This document shows positions 34,828 through 43,117 of a stretch of DNA of 64,000 nucleotides, in pieces. The stretch spans positions 4,836,001 through 4,900,000 of the forward strand of contig NZ_CP011112.1 of assembly GCF_001190945.1 (NCBI RefSeq). Reading direction: 5' to 3'. The DNA comes from Luteipulveratus mongoliensis. Lineage in GTDB: Bacteria; Actinomycetota; Actinomycetes; Actinomycetales; Dermatophilaceae. A program made the position numbers and the translations under genes. The notes below the pieces were generated by a model. That model was given only the letters and a program-made list of their open reading frames with translations, was not told the DNA's origin and did not search any database. The number at the start of each line of letters is the position of its first letter. Within the stretch, counting starts at the first letter, position 1.

Positions 34828-35915
34828 GCGTGCGTAAGACACCGAGTGGTCGGTGGCGTGGGGTCGTGAAGATCGGGCGCGTCAATGTGGCCAGCAAGAC
34901 GTTCGACACACAGCGCGAGGCCGTGTCCTGGGTCAACCGGGAGCGTGCTGCCATTGCCGGTGGCGTGGACCCTCGGGCCGGTAAAGCCACCGTTCGCTCG
35001 CTCCTGCCGCAGTGGTTCGAGGTGCGGGCGCTATCGGTGGCCGATACGACGTACAAGACGGATCAGAGGCTGCTGAAGGCCCTGCCGACGTGGCTGGCTG
35101 CTCGGGCCGTGAACTCGGTCACCGATCGGGAGGTGCAACGGGCGTTGGTCGCCTACACCAAGGCTGGGCGTGCGCAGTCCTCGGTCACGCGGTATCGGGC
35201 GGCGCTGTCGTCGTTCTTCGCGTGGTGCGTTCGAGAGCGTCTGATCGCAACGAATCCGGTTGCTGCTACACGGGTGCCAAGGCAGTCGGCTCCCCGCGTC
35301 GCGATGCGTCCGTTCGCTGAGTCGGAACTGGAGGCTGTCGCAGCGTCTATCGAGAAGCGCGACGAGAGGCTTGCTCGGATCGTGCTGGTGGCAGGTTGGA
35401 CCGGTCTGCGGTGGTCTGAGCTGCGGGCGATCCGGGTTCGCGCATTCGTCCAGGTGCCGTTACCGCTGCTGCTGGTCGACCGGGCTCACCCTGAGGGTGT
35501 GGACGTCAAGACCACCAAGTCGGGCCGGGTACGCCGTGTGCCGATCGCGGATCGGGTGCTGCCGCTCGTGAAGGAGTTCGCCAAGGGCAAGGAGGGTGAT
35601 GACCTGCTGTTCACGACCTCGCGTGGCCACCAGTTGCACGTCACGCCGTTCAAGCGTTCGACCGACTGGAAGAACACCGGCTTGGGGCACCGGGTGTACG
35701 ACCTGCGGCACACGGCGGCGTGCCTGTGGCTGGCTCGTGGCGTTGATCCGGCGACCGTCCAGGCGTGGATGGGGCACTCTTCGATCGCGGTCACGAACCT
35801 CTACATCCAGCACCTGGGCTCGTCTGCCGATCGGGCTGCACTGGACCTTCTGAACGGGCCGGGGGGCGCGGGGGGTGCGCGCAAGGGCGCACAGGATGAG
35901 GAGATGGGGTCATGA
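34824..35915 (+). CDS. int: Tyrosine-recombinase integrase of the AICE
   Basis: 363 residues from the ATG at 34824, preferred over an upstream in-frame ATG because it overlaps the xis stop. N-terminal AP2-like arm-binding domain (1-60), SAM-like core-binding domain (about 62-150), catalytic domain with R196 (TGLRWSE), K in KTTKSGR, R295 (YDLRHTAA; the first position of HxxR is Tyr), H318 (WMGHSS) and nucleophile Y327. Its 3' end is 50 bases from attR, the usual place. Confidence 0.95.
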   Translation: MSVRKTPSGRWRGVVKIGRVNVASKTFDTQREAVSWVNRERAAIAGGVDPRAGKATVRSLLPQWFEVRALSVADTTYKTDQRLLKALPTWLAARAVNSVTDREVQRALVAYTKAGRAQSSVTRYRAALSSFFAWCVRERLIATNPVAATRVPRQSAPRVAMRPFAESELEAVAASIEKRDERLARIVLVAGWTGLRWSELRAIRVRAFVQVPLPLLLVDRAHPEGVDVKTTKSGRVRRVPIADRVLPLVKEFAKGKEGDDLLFTTSRGHQLHVTPFKRSTDWKNTGLGHRVYDLRHTAACLWLARGVDPATVQAWMGHSSIAVTNLYIQHLGSSADRAALDLLNGPGGAGGARKGAQDEEMGS

Positions 35916-35968
35916 CCGGCGGTGTTCTGAGCGCAGCGTGGATGTGGTCACACGCTTCTGACCAGCAC

Positions 35969-36045
35969 AAACGCCCCCGACCGGAGTCGAGGGCGTGTGG
36001 TGGAGCCGCCTATCGGAATCGAACCGATGACCTATTCATTACGAG
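35969..36045. repeat. attR of the AICE
   Basis: The same block as 27229-27306: exact 48 bases at 35998-36045 preceded by the element's copy of the terminator (35971-35996, one mismatch in the stem). Because the element supplies the tRNA 3' half, CCA and terminator, the tRNA gene stays functional. Confidence 0.93.
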
Positions 36046-36077
36046 TGAATCGCTCTGGCCGACTGAGCTAAGGCGGC
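36001..36077 (-). tRNA. tRNA-Thr (anticodon CGU)
   Basis: Minus-strand cloverleaf with a 7-bp acceptor stem (GCCGCCT / AGGCGGC), anticodon stem ATTCA/TGAAT with loop CTCGTAA (CGT, reads ACG), T-arm ATCGG-TTCGATT-CCGAT, discriminator T and encoded CCA (36003-36001). The 5' half is chromosomal, the 3' half comes from the AICE. Confidence 0.96.
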
Positions 36078-36157
36078 ACGCGTCCGCAGGATCCCCGCGA
36101 ACGCGGCACGAGTATACGCACGGCCGCGGGTCACCCCGAAATCGGTCCGAGGTCGCC

Positions 36158-36370
36158 TCGCTGGTCGAGTAGGCGAGCCCCAGGGCGAGCCGTATCGAGA
36201 CCCCGTGCCCGCGGTCGCCGGGTCTCGATACGGCTCCGCTGGCGCTCCGCCTACTCGACCAGCGTGGGCGGCTGGCGCTCCGCCTACTCGACCAGCGTGG
36301 GCGGGCAGGCGCTCCGCCTACTCGACCAGCGTGGGCGGGCAGGCGCTCCGCCTACTCGACCAGCGGTGGG
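36158..36370. repeat. GGTCGAGTAG palindromic repeat with four tandem right-arm units
   Basis: A full palindrome (36159-36264) followed by repeats of GGCGCTCCGCCTACTCGACC at 36241, 36274, 36308 and 36342 (period 33-34 bases, spacer GTGGGCGGGCA-like). It fills most of the 36078-36371 gap between tRNA-Thr and the hydrolase gene. Confidence 0.9.
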
Positions 36371-36371
36371 G

Positions 36372-37946
36372 TCAGCACTTGAGGGACTTGCCGGGGTCCT
36401 TGCCGTCCAGGAGGTAGGCGTCGACGGCGTTGTCCACGCAGGAGTTGGAGCGGCGGTACGCCGTGTGGCCGTCACCGTCGTAGGAGATCAGCCGGCCGTT
36501 CTGCAGCATCGCGGCCAGCCGCTGGGACCACTCGTACGGCGTGGCCGGATCGCGCGTCGTGCCGATCACCAGGATCGGGCCAGAGCCGGCCGCAGTGATC
36601 TTCTTGGGGGCGCCCGTCGCCTTCACGGGCCAGGTGCCGCAGATCGCCGTCCCCCAGGCCAGCATCGGTCCCCAGGTCGGCGCGGTCTTGGAGAAGTCCG
36701 CCTGATCCTTCTCGTAGCTCGCAGGGTCCGAATTTCCTTGGCGGTCAAGGCAGTTCACCGCATTGATGACCTGCATGATGTTGCCGGAGTACGAACCACC
36801 GGAGCCGCGCTCGGCGTAGCTGTTGGCGAGCTTCATCAACCCGTTGCCGTCGCCACCGAACGCGCTCTTGAACGCCTGCGTCAGCGTGCCCCAGCTGCCC
36901 TGGTCGTACATCGCGGCGGCGATACCCATCGACGCCCAGCCCTCGGTGAGCTGCTTGACCTGCTCGTCGTCGGTGACCGGGATCGGCTTGGCATCGACCT
37001 GCTTGAGGAAGTCGCGGATCTTCTGCTCACCAGCCTGCTGGGTCGACCCGAGCGGGCACCCACCGCCGGCGACGCAGTCCTTCACGTAGGACTTGGTCGC
37101 GCGCTCGAAACCCTCTGCCTGACCCTTGTTCATCTCGGTGTTGGTCAGGTCGGGCGACACCACACCATCGAGCACGAATTTGCCCACGCGAGAAGGGAAC
37201 TGGTCGGCGTACGTCGAACCGAGGAACGTGCCGTACGACTTGCCCAGGTAGTCGAGCTTGGGCTCACCGAGCGCCGCCCGGAGCACGTCCATGTCCTTGA
37301 CGGCGTCCGACGTCGACACGTGCGACAGCAGCGGGCCGGCCTTGGTCTTGCAGGCATCGCCGAAGCCCTTCGTGCTCTTCATGAACGACCCCTCCTCGGC
37401 CTTGTCGTCCGGTGAGGGGTCCGAGCCGAGGAAGGTGTCGAGCTGCTTGTCGTCGAGGCAGGTGATCGGCGCGGACCGCTGGACACCGCGCGGATCGAAG
37501 CCGACGACGTCGTACGACTTGTGCACCTTGGAGCTGACCACGAAGTCGGCAGCCGCCGCGTAGTCGACGCCGGACCCGCCCGGGCCACCAGGGTTGACGA
37601 CGAGCGAACCCTTCTTGTCACCGGTCGCCGCGGACTTCAGGACCGCGACCTCGATCGAGCCGCCGGCCGGCTTGGTGTAGTCGATCGGGACCTTGAGACC
37701 GGCGCACTTGTTGTCGCCCTCGCAGTCCTGCCAGTTCAGCTTTTGGTTGTAGAACTGCGCCAGCGCCGGGCTCGGAGGGGTGTTGGGCGCCGCGGACGGC
37801 CCACCCGTGGCACCGGCGGAGCTGCTCGAGGGCGCACCCTTGACCTCGGCGTCGCCGGTGCAGCCGGCCAGCACCGTGGCCAGGCCGATCATGCCGATGG
37901 CGGCCACGCGGCCGTACGAGGCCGTGCGGGTCGTCGTCGATGTCAC
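36372..37946 (-). CDS. Secreted lipoprotein alpha/beta hydrolase (TAP-like)
   Basis: About 524 residues from the GTG at 37946. A signal peptide with lipobox (LATVLAGC, Cys near residue 29) and a Ser/Ala/Pro linker precede an alpha/beta-hydrolase of the SlpD/E tripeptidyl-aminopeptidase type: nucleophile GKSYGT, VNPGGPGGSG oxyanion loop, the C-terminal TAP domain with TTRDPATPYEW (Asp) and GDGHTAY (His), and paired cysteines at the end (SCVDN ... KSLKC). Likely releases peptides outside the cell. The start could also be upstream; Shine-Dalgarno is weak. Confidence 0.85.
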   Translation of the reverse strand: MTSTTTRTASYGRVAAIGMIGLATVLAGCTGDAEVKGAPSSSSAGATGGPSAAPNTPPSPALAQFYNQKLNWQDCEGDNKCAGLKVPIDYTKPAGGSIEVAVLKSAATGDKKGSLVVNPGGPGGSGVDYAAAADFVVSSKVHKSYDVVGFDPRGVQRSAPITCLDDKQLDTFLGSDPSPDDKAEEGSFMKSTKGFGDACKTKAGPLLSHVSTSDAVKDMDVLRAALGEPKLDYLGKSYGTFLGSTYADQFPSRVGKFVLDGVVSPDLTNTEMNKGQAEGFERATKSYVKDCVAGGGCPLGSTQQAGEQKIRDFLKQVDAKPIPVTDDEQVKQLTEGWASMGIAAAMYDQGSWGTLTQAFKSAFGGDGNGLMKLANSYAERGSGGSYSGNIMQVINAVNCLDRQGNSDPASYEKDQADFSKTAPTWGPMLAWGTAICGTWPVKATGAPKKITAAGSGPILVIGTTRDPATPYEWSQRLAAMLQNGRLISYDGDGHTAYRRSNSCVDNAVDAYLLDGKDPGKSLKC

Positions 37947-38014
37947 CTGTCGTCTCGCTTCCGTGGGGTGCAGGTCCGCGGTAGACGCTAACCGACCCAC
38001 CTGGACGAATGAGG

Positions 38015-39169
38015 TCAGCGAGGGAGGCGCAGCGAGATCGCCATCGCTTCGAGCGCCAGCAGCGGCGGCACGTTGGCCTCGATCCGCTCGCGGGCGGTGC
38101 CGATCGCGTCCATCGCGCCCAGCAGCTGCTCGGCACTGAGCATCTGAGCCAGCGAGCCGACCTGCTCAGCCAGGTCAGCATTGACCAGCTCGACGTCAGA
38201 GCCCGACCGGGTGATCAGCGCATCGCGGTAGATCGACAGCAGATCAATCAGCGACCGGTCGATGACATCGCGTCCGAAGCGGGTGGCGCGCGTCTTCTGC
38301 TCCTTCTCGAGAGCAGCGACCTGCGACCGGATGTGCGGTGGCTGCGTGCGTGCCTCGGGGTCGGCGCCGAGCTGCTCGAGCAGCCGCGCCTTCTCCGCCC
38401 CATCGCGCTCCGCCGAGCTGGACGACTGCTCCTGGGTGGCGATCGAGGCGAGGTCGGCGGCCGCCTCCATGGCGTCGCCCAGCGACCGGATCCGGCCGGC
38501 GAGGAGCACCGTGTCGCGGCGCCGGGTGCGCGCTCCTTCGTCACGGGCCAGCCGGCGCGCCAGACCGACGTGGGACTGAGCCGCGCGGGCGGCGTACGAC
38601 GCCATGGCCGGCTCGATCCCGTCTCGCCGGGTCAGCAGGTCGGCCACCGCTGCCACGGGAGGAGTGCGGAGCCGGACGTGACGCGACCGGCTGCGGATCG
38701 TGATGATGACGTCCTCGACGGACGGTGCGCACAGCAGCCAGACCGTACGCGCAACGGGCTCCTCAAGGGCCTTCAGCAAGGCATCGGCGGCCCGCTCGGT
38801 CAGCCGGTCGGCGTCCTCGACGAGGATGACCCGCCAGGCGCCGACGGACGGACGGTGCTGCGCGAGCTGGGCGAGCTCACGCGCGTCCTTGACCTGGATG
38901 GACAGCCCTTGGGTGGCCAGGACGGTGACGTCCGCGTGGGTGCCGTCCAGCGCGGTGCGGCACTCGTGGCACGTCCCGCAACCGCCATCGGGGCACAGCA
39001 GAGCAGCAGCGAAAGCCCTTGCCGCAGTAGATCGTCCGGACCCAGGCGGTCCCGTGAGCAGCCATGCGTGGGTCATCTGCGCTGGATCGGTCACAGCGCC
39101 CTGCAGCATCTCGACCGCGTGCTCCTGGCCGATGACGTCGTCCCAGACACCTGGGCGGACCGTGATCAC
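38015..39169 (-). CDS. holB: DNA polymerase III subunit delta' (HolB)
   Basis: 384 residues; clamp-loader subunit with AAA+ fold. The P-loop reads GPPGSGRST, with Arg46 in place of the Walker lysine, as expected of a delta' that does not hydrolyse ATP. A four-cysteine zinc module follows (CPDGGCGTCHEC), then VEDADRLTERAADALLKALEEP. Starts 4 bases inside the tmk stop; the tmk-holB pair is conserved in actinobacteria. Confidence 0.94.
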   Translation of the reverse strand: MITVRPGVWDDVIGQEHAVEMLQGAVTDPAQMTHAWLLTGPPGSGRSTAARAFAAALLCPDGGCGTCHECRTALDGTHADVTVLATQGLSIQVKDARELAQLAQHRPSVGAWRVILVEDADRLTERAADALLKALEEPVARTVWLLCAPSVEDVIITIRSRSRHVRLRTPPVAAVADLLTRRDGIEPAMASYAARAAQSHVGLARRLARDEGARTRRRDTVLLAGRIRSLGDAMEAAADLASIATQEQSSSSAERDGAEKARLLEQLGADPEARTQPPHIRSQVAALEKEQKTRATRFGRDVIDRSLIDLLSIYRDALITRSGSDVELVNADLAEQVGSLAQMLSAEQLLGAMDAIGTARERIEANVPPLLALEAMAISLRLPR

Positions 39170-39816
39170 TGACGACCTCTTCCCAGCGCCTCGTCGACGC
39201 GATCCCGGACGATCTCGGCGATCTCGGACAAGGGCAGTGCGGCATCGACCACGAGATAGCGATGCGCCTCGGCCGCTGCCAGAGCGAGGAAGTGCTGGCG
39301 GACCCGCTCGTGGAAGTCGTCGGTCTCGCGCTCAAGGCGGTCGTGCACCTCACCGCGACGCTCCCGCCCGGTCTCCGGCGTCACGTCGAGCATCACCGTC
39401 AGGTGAGGGCGCAGCTCCTCGGTGCCCCACAGCGAAAGACGTTGCACCTCTTGAGGATCCAGGTCGCGGCCCGCACCCTGATAAGCGATCGAGGAGTCCA
39501 TGTAGCGGTCCTGCAGGACGACCGCGCCACGCTGGAGCGCGGGCCGCACGAGCGTCGCCACGTGGTGTGCACGGTCGGCCGCGAACAGCAGCGCCTCCGC
39601 TCGCGGCGCCACATGGTCGCCGTGCAGCACCAGTGCGCGGATCTGCTGCCCGAGCGGAGTGCCCCCTGGCTCACGGGTCACGACGACCTCGCGGTCCTGG
39701 GTGAGCACCCACTCGCGCAGCTGCTCGATCTGAGTCGTCTTGCCCGCGCCGTCACCACCCTCGAACGCGATGAAGACACCGAGCTCGTCCGAGCCGGGGA
39801 TGGGAGAGGCGGGCAT
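39166..39816 (-). CDS. tmk: Thymidylate kinase
   Basis: 216 residues; phosphorylates dTMP to dTDP. P-loop EGGDGAGKT at 19-27, TREPGGTPLGQQIR (DR-E-type substrate loop), DRYMDSSIAYQG and the lid region ERRGEVHDRLERE. Normal length for a single-domain Tmk. The start is confirmed by the family's N-terminal spacing. Overlaps holB by ATGA. Confidence 0.96.
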   Translation of the reverse strand: MPASPIPGSDELGVFIAFEGGDGAGKTTQIEQLREWVLTQDREVVVTREPGGTPLGQQIRALVLHGDHVAPRAEALLFAADRAHHVATLVRPALQRGAVVLQDRYMDSSIAYQGAGRDLDPQEVQRLSLWGTEELRPHLTVMLDVTPETGRERRGEVHDRLERETDDFHERVRQHFLALAAAEAHRYLVVDAALPLSEIAEIVRDRVDEALGRGRQ

Positions 39817-39851
39817 GCCGCCGAGCCTAGGGCAGTCGTACGACGTCGGTT

Positions 39852-40613
39852 CTACAACTCCTGCCGCTCAGAGTTGGCGTAGATCGCGTCGCGCACCCAC
39901 AGCGCGAATCCGGGGGCGTCGAACGAGCCGTCGTACGCCTCCGTATAGCGCGGGTCGGCGATGTACATGTCGCCGAGGTTGCGGTGGAACTGCGGTGACA
40001 CGTCGTAGAACCAGCGGGTGATGTGCAGCCGATGCGCCTCGACTCCGTCCATCGCCTCCGCGCTGTCCGCAATGACGCCGTCCTTGAACAACTGGGCCAG
40101 CTGTCCCTGGATCTGGTCCGCCTCGGCCTTGATGGTGAGCCAGTCGGCCTTGGTGTAACTCTTGGTTCGGCGCTTGGACTCCTTGAACGCGTCGCTCTCA
40201 CCCCAGCGCTCCCGCGCCTCCTCCTGGTAGTCCTCGTAGCTGTCGCCGAACAGCTGCTTCATGTCATCGGTCGTCATCGGTTGATCTGCCATGGTCTTCT
40301 CCAGTGCGTTGTCGATGGCTGCGACGAGACCTTCCATCTCGTCGAGCCTGGCCATGACCGCTTCACGCTGACGACGCAGATGCGTTGCCACGTCACCGGA
40401 TTCGAGCAACGTCGCGATCTCGTCCAGAGGCATCTCGAGCCTTCGGTAGACCACGATGTGCTGCAGCCGGGTCAGGTCCTCCTCGGTATAGAGGCGGTAT
40501 CCGGCCGACGACCGCTCGCTCGGCACGAGCAGTCCGATCTGGTCGTAGTGGTGCAGCGTGCGGACCGTGACGCCGAAGGTCTCGGCCACCTGTCCCACTG
40601 TGAGCATCTGCAT
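39852..40613 (-). CDS. MerR regulator with TipAS antibiotic-recognition domain
   Basis: 253 residues if the ATG at 40613 is used (GAGGGAA 8 bases upstream; an ATG at 40634 is possible). MerR winged helix (MLTVGQVAETFGVTVRTLHHYDQIGLL), coiled coil, then a C-terminal TipAS domain (about 120-250, with MTTDDMKQLFGDSYEDYQEEARERWG and HRLHITRWFYDVSPQFHRNLGDMYIAD). TipA proteins bind thiopeptide antibiotics and activate their own promoter; autoregulation fits the operator upstream. Confidence 0.9.
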   Translation of the reverse strand: MQMLTVGQVAETFGVTVRTLHHYDQIGLLVPSERSSAGYRLYTEEDLTRLQHIVVYRRLEMPLDEIATLLESGDVATHLRRQREAVMARLDEMEGLVAAIDNALEKTMADQPMTTDDMKQLFGDSYEDYQEEARERWGESDAFKESKRRTKSYTKADWLTIKAEADQIQGQLAQLFKDGVIADSAEAMDGVEAHRLHITRWFYDVSPQFHRNLGDMYIADPRYTEAYDGSFDAPGFALWVRDAIYANSERQEL

Positions 40614-40651
40614 CAGCTGCGTTCCCTCGGTCATGTGATCAACCGTCCAGG

Positions 40652-40666
40652 CTGACGTCACGTCAG
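40652..40666 (-). promoter_or_regulatory. MerR/TipA-type operator
   Basis: Palindrome CTGACG-TCA-CGTCAG just upstream of the tipA-like gene, next to TTGACC on the minus strand. It shares the CTGACGT/ACGTCAG core with the operator at 25272-25287. Confidence 0.55.
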
Positions 40667-40753
40667 GGTCAAGCCCGTTACACGACGGTTCTACGCACTT
40701 TCCTTCGAGGCCAGGCTAGGTGAGCGGGCTCCGGGGCAATAGCATCCGGGTTC

Positions 40754-40957
40754 ATGGCGATGAACGTACGGCTGACCTCCGAGGCGGACACGGTGCTGTC
40801 GGCCATGGCCGAGCAGCAAGGCATCAGCAAGAACGAAGCAATCAATCGAGCGATCCTCGAACAAGGCAGCCGATCCGCCCACCGCGAGGACGTACGTCGC
40901 CTCGCACGGCAGACCGCCGAGGACTACGGCCGCCTCCTCAGCCGCCTCGCACGGTGA
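40754..40957 (+). CDS. Ribbon-helix-helix antitoxin of a Doc-type pair
   Basis: 67 residues: a CopG/Arc-like beta-strand (MNVRLTSEADTVLSAMAEQQ) and helix pair (GISKNEAINRAILEQG), then a basic tail that would wrap the toxin. Such proteins repress their operon. Its stop overlaps the GTG start of the doc-like gene (GTGA). Confidence 0.82.
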   Translation: MAMNVRLTSEADTVLSAMAEQQGISKNEAINRAILEQGSRSAHREDVRRLARQTAEDYGRLLSRLAR

Positions 40958-41319
40958 CCCGCTACCTGACGACCGAGGACCTCTTCGACATCGCTGTCGA
41001 GCTCGGCAGCGACGTCGAGGTCCGTGACCTCGGCTTGCTCGACGGCGCTGCACATCGGCCTGCCGCAACGGTTTTCGGCGACGACACTTATCCCGATATC
41101 CATCTCAAGGCGGCCGTGCTGCTCGAGTCGATCGTGCGCGGGCAGCCGCTCACTGACGGCAACGAGCGCCTCAGCTGGGCCAGCACCGTGGTCTTCCTCG
41201 CCCTCAACGGGATCGTCGTGACCGCCCCGCACGACGACGCCTACGACTTGGTCATCGCCGTCGCCCAGGGCCTGCGCAGCCCGGAGGACGTCGCCGCCTT
41301 ACTCCGCGACTGGTGCTGA
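40954..41319 (+). CDS. Doc/Fic-type toxin with altered active site
   Basis: 121 residues from the GTG at 40954. The sequence is Doc-like (VRGQPLTDGNERLSWASTVVFLALNG) but the invariant histidine of the Fic motif is Gln64, and the usual Lys after DGN is Glu71. Doc toxins phosphorylate EF-Tu and need that histidine, so this copy may be inactive, or the pair may be keeping an immunity or regulatory function. Its last 21 bases overlap the converging permease gene. Confidence 0.75.
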   Translation: MTRYLTTEDLFDIAVELGSDVEVRDLGLLDGAAHRPAATVFGDDTYPDIHLKAAVLLESIVRGQPLTDGNERLSWASTVVFLALNGIVVTAPHDDAYDLVIAVAQGLRSPEDVAALLRDWC

Positions 41320-42543
41320 TCGCCTGAGCACCCGGTAGCCGACGCCGACTGCCAGCACCAACAGCCCCACCACGACGGAGCGCCACGGCAGCGTGGCGAC
41401 GAGGCTGACGCAGCCCACCAGCCCCATGAGCTGGAGCGCCCTGGGCCACCGACGGTGCGCGCCGTCCTGGCTGTACGCCGCAGCGTTGGCGACGGCGTAG
41501 TAGAGCAGCACGCCGAACGACGAAAACCCAATAGCACCGCGGAGATCCGCGACCAGCACGAGCACGCAGACGACCGCGCCCACCGCGATCTCGGCGTGAT
41601 GAGGGATCCGGTACGTCGGATGCACGGCAGCCATCCACCTCGGCAGATCTCCCTCCCGAGCCATCGCAAGCGTCGTACGACCGATGCCGGCGACGAGGGC
41701 GAGCAACGCACCGATCGCGGCCAAGGTGCCGGCGACGCGAACCACCGGCTCAGCCCATGGCCAGCCAGCTCCAGCAGCCTCCGCCAGTGGTGCCGCTGTG
41801 TGAGCCAGCCGATCCGGGCCAAGGACCGACAGGACGCTCACCGCGACCACGGCATAGAGCACCACAGCGACACTCAGGGCGGTGACGATCGCGCGCGGGA
41901 TCGTACGCGTCGGATCGCGCACCTCCTCACCCATCGTGGCGATCCGGGCATAGCCCGCGAACGCGAAGAACAGCAGGCCACCTGACTGCCAGATCCCATA
42001 GATACCAACGCCATCCGTCGACCAGGCTCGATCAACGTCAGCCTGGCCACCGGCCACACAAGCGACCACGAGGACGACCAGCAGGATGAGCACGACGGCC
42101 ACGATCGCGCGCGTCGCCAAGGCAGTCCGCGTGACACCGCGCAGATTCACCGCGGTGATGACCAGGACCACGCAGGCCGCCACCGGGCGTTGCCAGCCGG
42201 ACGGGACGGCGTACGCCGCAGCGGTCATCGCCATCGCAGCACAGCTGGCCGTCTTGCCGATCACGAAGCACCAGCCCGCGAGATAGCCCCACCAGTCGCC
42301 GAGTCGTTGACGCCCGTAGACGTAGGTGCCACCGGACGAGGGGTACTGCGCCGCGAGCTGGCCCGAGGACGTCGCGTTGCAGAACGCCACGAAGGCGGCG
42401 AGCGTGAGGCCGAGGAGCAGCCCGGAGCCGGCCGCCTCGGCCGCTGGTGTGAATGCGGCGAAGAGCCCCGCGCCGATCATCGAGCCGAGTCCGATGACCA
42501 CGGCGTCGGAGAGTCCGAGCCGACGCGCGAGGGTCGTGCTCAT
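41299..42543 (-). CDS. APC-superfamily amino-acid permease
   Basis: 414 residues from the ATG at 42543 that overlaps the HIT-like stop. About 12 hydrophobic helices; the first broken helix GLGSMIGAGLFAAF is the APC substrate-binding motif, and helix 6 region (SGGLLFFAFAGYARIATMGEEVRDP) is also typical. Close to the YjeH/basic amino-acid group; substrate not assigned. Converges on doc with an overlap of 21 bases. Confidence 0.88.
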   Translation of the reverse strand: MSTTLARRLGLSDAVVIGLGSMIGAGLFAAFTPAAEAAGSGLLLGLTLAAFVAFCNATSSGQLAAQYPSSGGTYVYGRQRLGDWWGYLAGWCFVIGKTASCAAMAMTAAAYAVPSGWQRPVAACVVLVITAVNLRGVTRTALATRAIVAVVLILLVVLVVACVAGGQADVDRAWSTDGVGIYGIWQSGGLLFFAFAGYARIATMGEEVRDPTRTIPRAIVTALSVAVVLYAVVAVSVLSVLGPDRLAHTAAPLAEAAGAGWPWAEPVVRVAGTLAAIGALLALVAGIGRTTLAMAREGDLPRWMAAVHPTYRIPHHAEIAVGAVVCVLVLVADLRGAIGFSSFGVLLYYAVANAAAYSQDGAHRRWPRALQLMGLVGCVSLVATLPWRSVVVGLLVLAVGVGYRVLRRSAPVAE

Positions 42544-43043
42544 CAGATGGCCATGGTCGAGCTGATCTCGGCTCCGACAGCGTCGATCTCGGCACGCGAC
42601 AGGGGCGGCATCGTGTCCTCCCAGACCGGCAGCATGTGGCCCATCATGTCGAGCCGGCCGATCGGTCGCGGCATGAACCACACGTGGAAGTGGGCGCCGC
42701 CGTCGCCCCATCGGTAGAGGTACACGCGGGCTACGCCGTCGAGGCTCATCAGCGCTCGATCGACGCGGGCGCAGACGGGACCAAAGCTCGCCTGATGCTC
42801 AGGCGGTAGGTCCGCGAACGAGTCGACGTGCACCGTGCTGGCGAGCCAGACCGCGCCCCGCAGGCTGGTCTGCCCAGGACTGTGCAGGCGCCACTGCTCG
42901 TCCGACCAGAGGGTCTGGGCTCGGTCCGACCACTCGCACGCGCCGCAGACGTCGCCGCCCGGCTCACCTCGCCGCGGCGGCTCGGGGACGACGAGCTCGC
43001 ACGGCTCGCGCACGGTCAGGGGTTCGGCGTACGGCAGTGACAT
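42543..43043 (-). CDS. HIT-like protein with degenerate histidine triad
   Basis: 166 residues. A CxxC pair (VCGACEWS, about residues 33-36) and the sequence GGAHFHVWFMPRP near 115 resemble the HIT fold; the triad reads H-F-H-V-W, with the third His replaced by Trp, so nucleotide hydrolysis may be altered. It shares an operon with the permease. Substrate unknown. Confidence 0.6.
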   Translation of the reverse strand: MSLPYAEPLTVREPCELVVPEPPRRGEPGGDVCGACEWSDRAQTLWSDEQWRLHSPGQTSLRGAVWLASTVHVDSFADLPPEHQASFGPVCARVDRALMSLDGVARVYLYRWGDGGAHFHVWFMPRPIGRLDMMGHMLPVWEDTMPPLSRAEIDAVGAEISSTMAI

Positions 43044-43117
43044 GACTGGACCTCCAGTGAAGGAATGTTGGGTTCAGCGTCGTCCGTACGCCGGTGGCGC
43101 CACTTGATCGATCTTGC

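Larger units (their letters stand above)
27259..36045. mobile_element. Actinomycete integrative and conjugative element (AICE) in tRNA-Thr
   Basis: About 8.8 kb bounded by 48-base identical direct repeats. Gene set and order match the pSAM2 class: tyrosine integrase and excisionase next to one end, HUH-type RepSA initiator, WhiB-like proteins, FtsK-type DNA translocase for double-stranded transfer, Pra-like activator, and a divergent GntR repressor. No spread (Spd) genes are recognisable and there is no relaxase, as usual for AICEs. All core genes look intact. Such elements excise, replicate by rolling circle and move between mycelia or cells. Confidence 0.93.

Noticed and set aside
36241-36365. 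Regular 33-34 base repeats resembling a CRISPR array
   Set aside because: The spacers are nearly identical to each other and there are no cas genes; it is a tandem repeat arm.
38015-39169. HolB P-loop with Arg in place of Lys as a damaged ATPase
   Set aside because: Delta' subunits normally do not hydrolyse ATP and often lack this lysine; not anomalous.
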